Shown here: positions 20,531 to 21,615 of the stretch, in pieces
Layout: each line of letters starts with the position of its first letter
How positions within the stretch are numbered: position 1 is the stretch's first letter
Assembly (NCBI GenBank): GCA_002366775.1
Contig: DFBW01000314.1
Location: forward strand, 1-21,615
DNA length: 21,615 nucleotides
DNA from: Roseovarius sp. UBA3070
GTDB taxonomy: Bacteria; Pseudomonadota; Alphaproteobacteria; Rhodobacterales; Rhodobacteraceae
Direction of reading: 5' to 3'
Program-made: the position numbers and the translations under genes
Notes under the pieces: model-generated
Database searches by the model: none
Seen by the model: only the letters and a program-made list of their open reading frames with translations
What the model was told of the DNA's origin: nothing

Positions 20531-21615
20531 ATGACCAAGTTTGATAAATCAAAGCTCCCCAGCCGCTATGTAACCGAAGGGCCGGCCAAAGCGCCGCATC
20601 GCTCGTATATGTATGCCATGGGCCTGTCCGAGGAAGAAATCCACCAACCACTGGTCGGGGTCGCCACATGTTGGAACGAAGCGGCACCTTGTAACATCGC
20701 GCTGAACCGTCAAGCACAGGCAGTGAAGATGGGCGTGAAACAGGCGCTGGGCACCCCACGTGAATTCACCACCATCACCGTCACCGACGGTATTGCCATG
20801 GGTCATGAGGGCATGCGCTCATCACTGGCCAGCCGAGAGGCGATTGCCGACACGGTTGAGCTGACCATGCGTGGCCATTCTTATGATGCGGTTGTCGGCC
20901 TTGCGGGCTGTGACAAGTCCCTGCCGGGCATGATGATGGCCATGGTGCGCCTGAACACGCCGTCGGTCTTTATCTATGGCGGGTCGATCCTGCCGGGCAA
21001 AGCCCCCCAGATTGATGAGATCCCCGAAGAGTTCCGCAGCCGCGACCTGACCGTACAAGATATGTTTGAGGCCGTGGGCTGGCACCAGAATGGTGATATG
21101 TCCGACAAGGCGCTGGATGTGCTGGAGCGTGTGGCGTGCCCCAGTTCCGGTGCCTGTGGCGGCCAGTTCACGGCCAACACCATGGCTTGTGTGTCTGAGG
21201 CGATCGGTCTGGCTTTGCTTAACTCGTCTGGCATGCCTGCCCCCTACGAATCGCGTGATGCCTACGGCGAGGCATCGGGCCGCGCTGTCATGAACCTGAT
21301 TGAAAAGAACATCCGCGCGCGTGATGTGGTGACACTCAAAAGCCTGCAAAACGCTGCACGCGTGGTTGCCTGCACTGGCGGGTCAACCAACGCAGGTCTG
21401 CACCTGCCCGCGATTGCCCATGAGGCCGGGATTGAGTTTTTCCTCGATGATGTCTGCGAGATTTTCCGCGACACGCCTTATTTTGTTGATCTTAAGCCAG
21501 GCGGCGCCTATGTGGCCAAAGACCTGTATGATGTGGGTGGCATCCCCGTTGTGATGAAGGAGCTGCGCAAAGCAGGCCTGATCCACGAGGATTGCATCAC
21601 CGCCTCGGGCCGCTC
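20531..21615 (+). CDS. ilvD: Dihydroxy-acid dehydratase (5' part, cut by window end)
   Basis: Dehydrates dihydroxy-isovalerate and dihydroxy-methylvalerate to the 2-keto acids in valine, isoleucine and leucine synthesis, using an iron-sulfur cluster. Translated by hand from ATG 20531 (GGAGG 6 nt upstream): MTKFDKSKLPSRYVTEGPAK, open to the window edge, about 361 of an expected 570-620 residues. Conserved parts are CWNEAAPCN (Cys47, Cys54), TVTDGIAMGHEGM, GLAGCDKSLPGMMMA (Cys127, Lys129) and ACPSSGACGGQFTANTMAC (Cys203, Cys209). VVACTGGSTNAGLHLPAIAHEAG also matches the family. Cluster-ligand cysteines are all in place, so the enzyme looks functional. Antisense open frames here are shadows. Confidence 0.97.
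   Translation, partial: MTKFDKSKLPSRYVTEGPAKAPHRSYMYAMGLSEEEIHQPLVGVATCWNEAAPCNIALNRQAQAVKMGVKQALGTPREFTTITVTDGIAMGHEGMRSSLASREAIADTVELTMRGHSYDAVVGLAGCDKSLPGMMMAMVRLNTPSVFIYGGSILPGKAPQIDEIPEEFRSRDLTVQDMFEAVGWHQNGDMSDKALDVLERVACPSSGACGGQFTANTMACVSEAIGLALLNSSGMPAPYESRDAYGEASGRAVMNLIEKNIRARDVVTLKSLQNAARVVACTGGSTNAGLHLPAIAHEAGIEFFLDDVCEIFRDTPYFVDLKPGGAYVAKDLYDVGGIPVVMKELRKAGLIHEDCITASGR

Noticed and set aside
20822..21349. Minus-strand open frames within the ilvD region
   Set aside because: The plus strand encodes a clear IlvD with all cluster cysteines; the antisense products are His/Arg-rich shadows.

Overview
The window looks like chromosomal housekeeping DNA from an alphaproteobacterium of the order Rhodobacterales, most likely the Roseobacter group. 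The reasons are a MipZ-type division ATPase beside rpmE, an L31 without zinc cysteines, an S16 with a long Ala/Glu-rich tail, a separate Fo operon in the order atpI-atpB-atpE-atpF'-atpF with a b' subunit, and short intergenic palindromes of a kind I recall from this group. No plasmid, phage, CRISPR, rRNA, tRNA or intact mobile element was seen. The taxonomic call rests on protein resemblance and gene order, not on a database search.

Left block (1-9173, all minus strand). Read in the direction of transcription it is ffh, a tandem set of GNAT acetyltransferases with a 56-residue collapsed remnant, a chorismate mutase, rpsP, bluB, a 53-residue membrane protein, rimM, a sulfotransferase-like gene, trmD, rplS, rpmE, a terminator, and then mipZ, which runs off the left edge. 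This is the widespread ffh-rpsP-rimM-trmD-rplS translation cluster with accessory genes inserted. Many junctions are 4-nt ATGA or other short overlaps, so much of it should be translationally coupled.

Middle block (9174-13144). A spacer of about 490 bp carries three back-to-back hairpins. It is followed by a LysR regulator overlapping an EamA-type exporter (plus strand), a convergent GT61/DUF563 glycosyltransferase overlapping an ArsR-type regulator (minus strand), and a universal-stress-protein pseudogene that has lost its middle.

Fo ATP synthase operon (13270-16054, plus strand). It has a good promoter candidate, five genes and a strong terminator. The atpE gene sits between spacers of about 90 bp, each carrying a hairpin; the upstream one matches a palindrome also found next to rpsP. 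This arrangement could help make more c subunit than a, b and b'.

Right block (16203-21615). It holds a membrane-anchored LysM protein with its own terminator and a promoter candidate marked by inverted repeats and GANTC sites; the accD-folC pair (ATGA overlap); a CPBP-family membrane protease homologue; and, divergently, the first 361 codons of ilvD, cut by the window edge.

I found no convincing wholly new system. The observations most worth checking are the collapsed GNAT inside the acetyltransferase array, the hairpin cluster upstream of ffh, the hairpins flanking atpE and the GANTC-containing promoter of the LysM gene.
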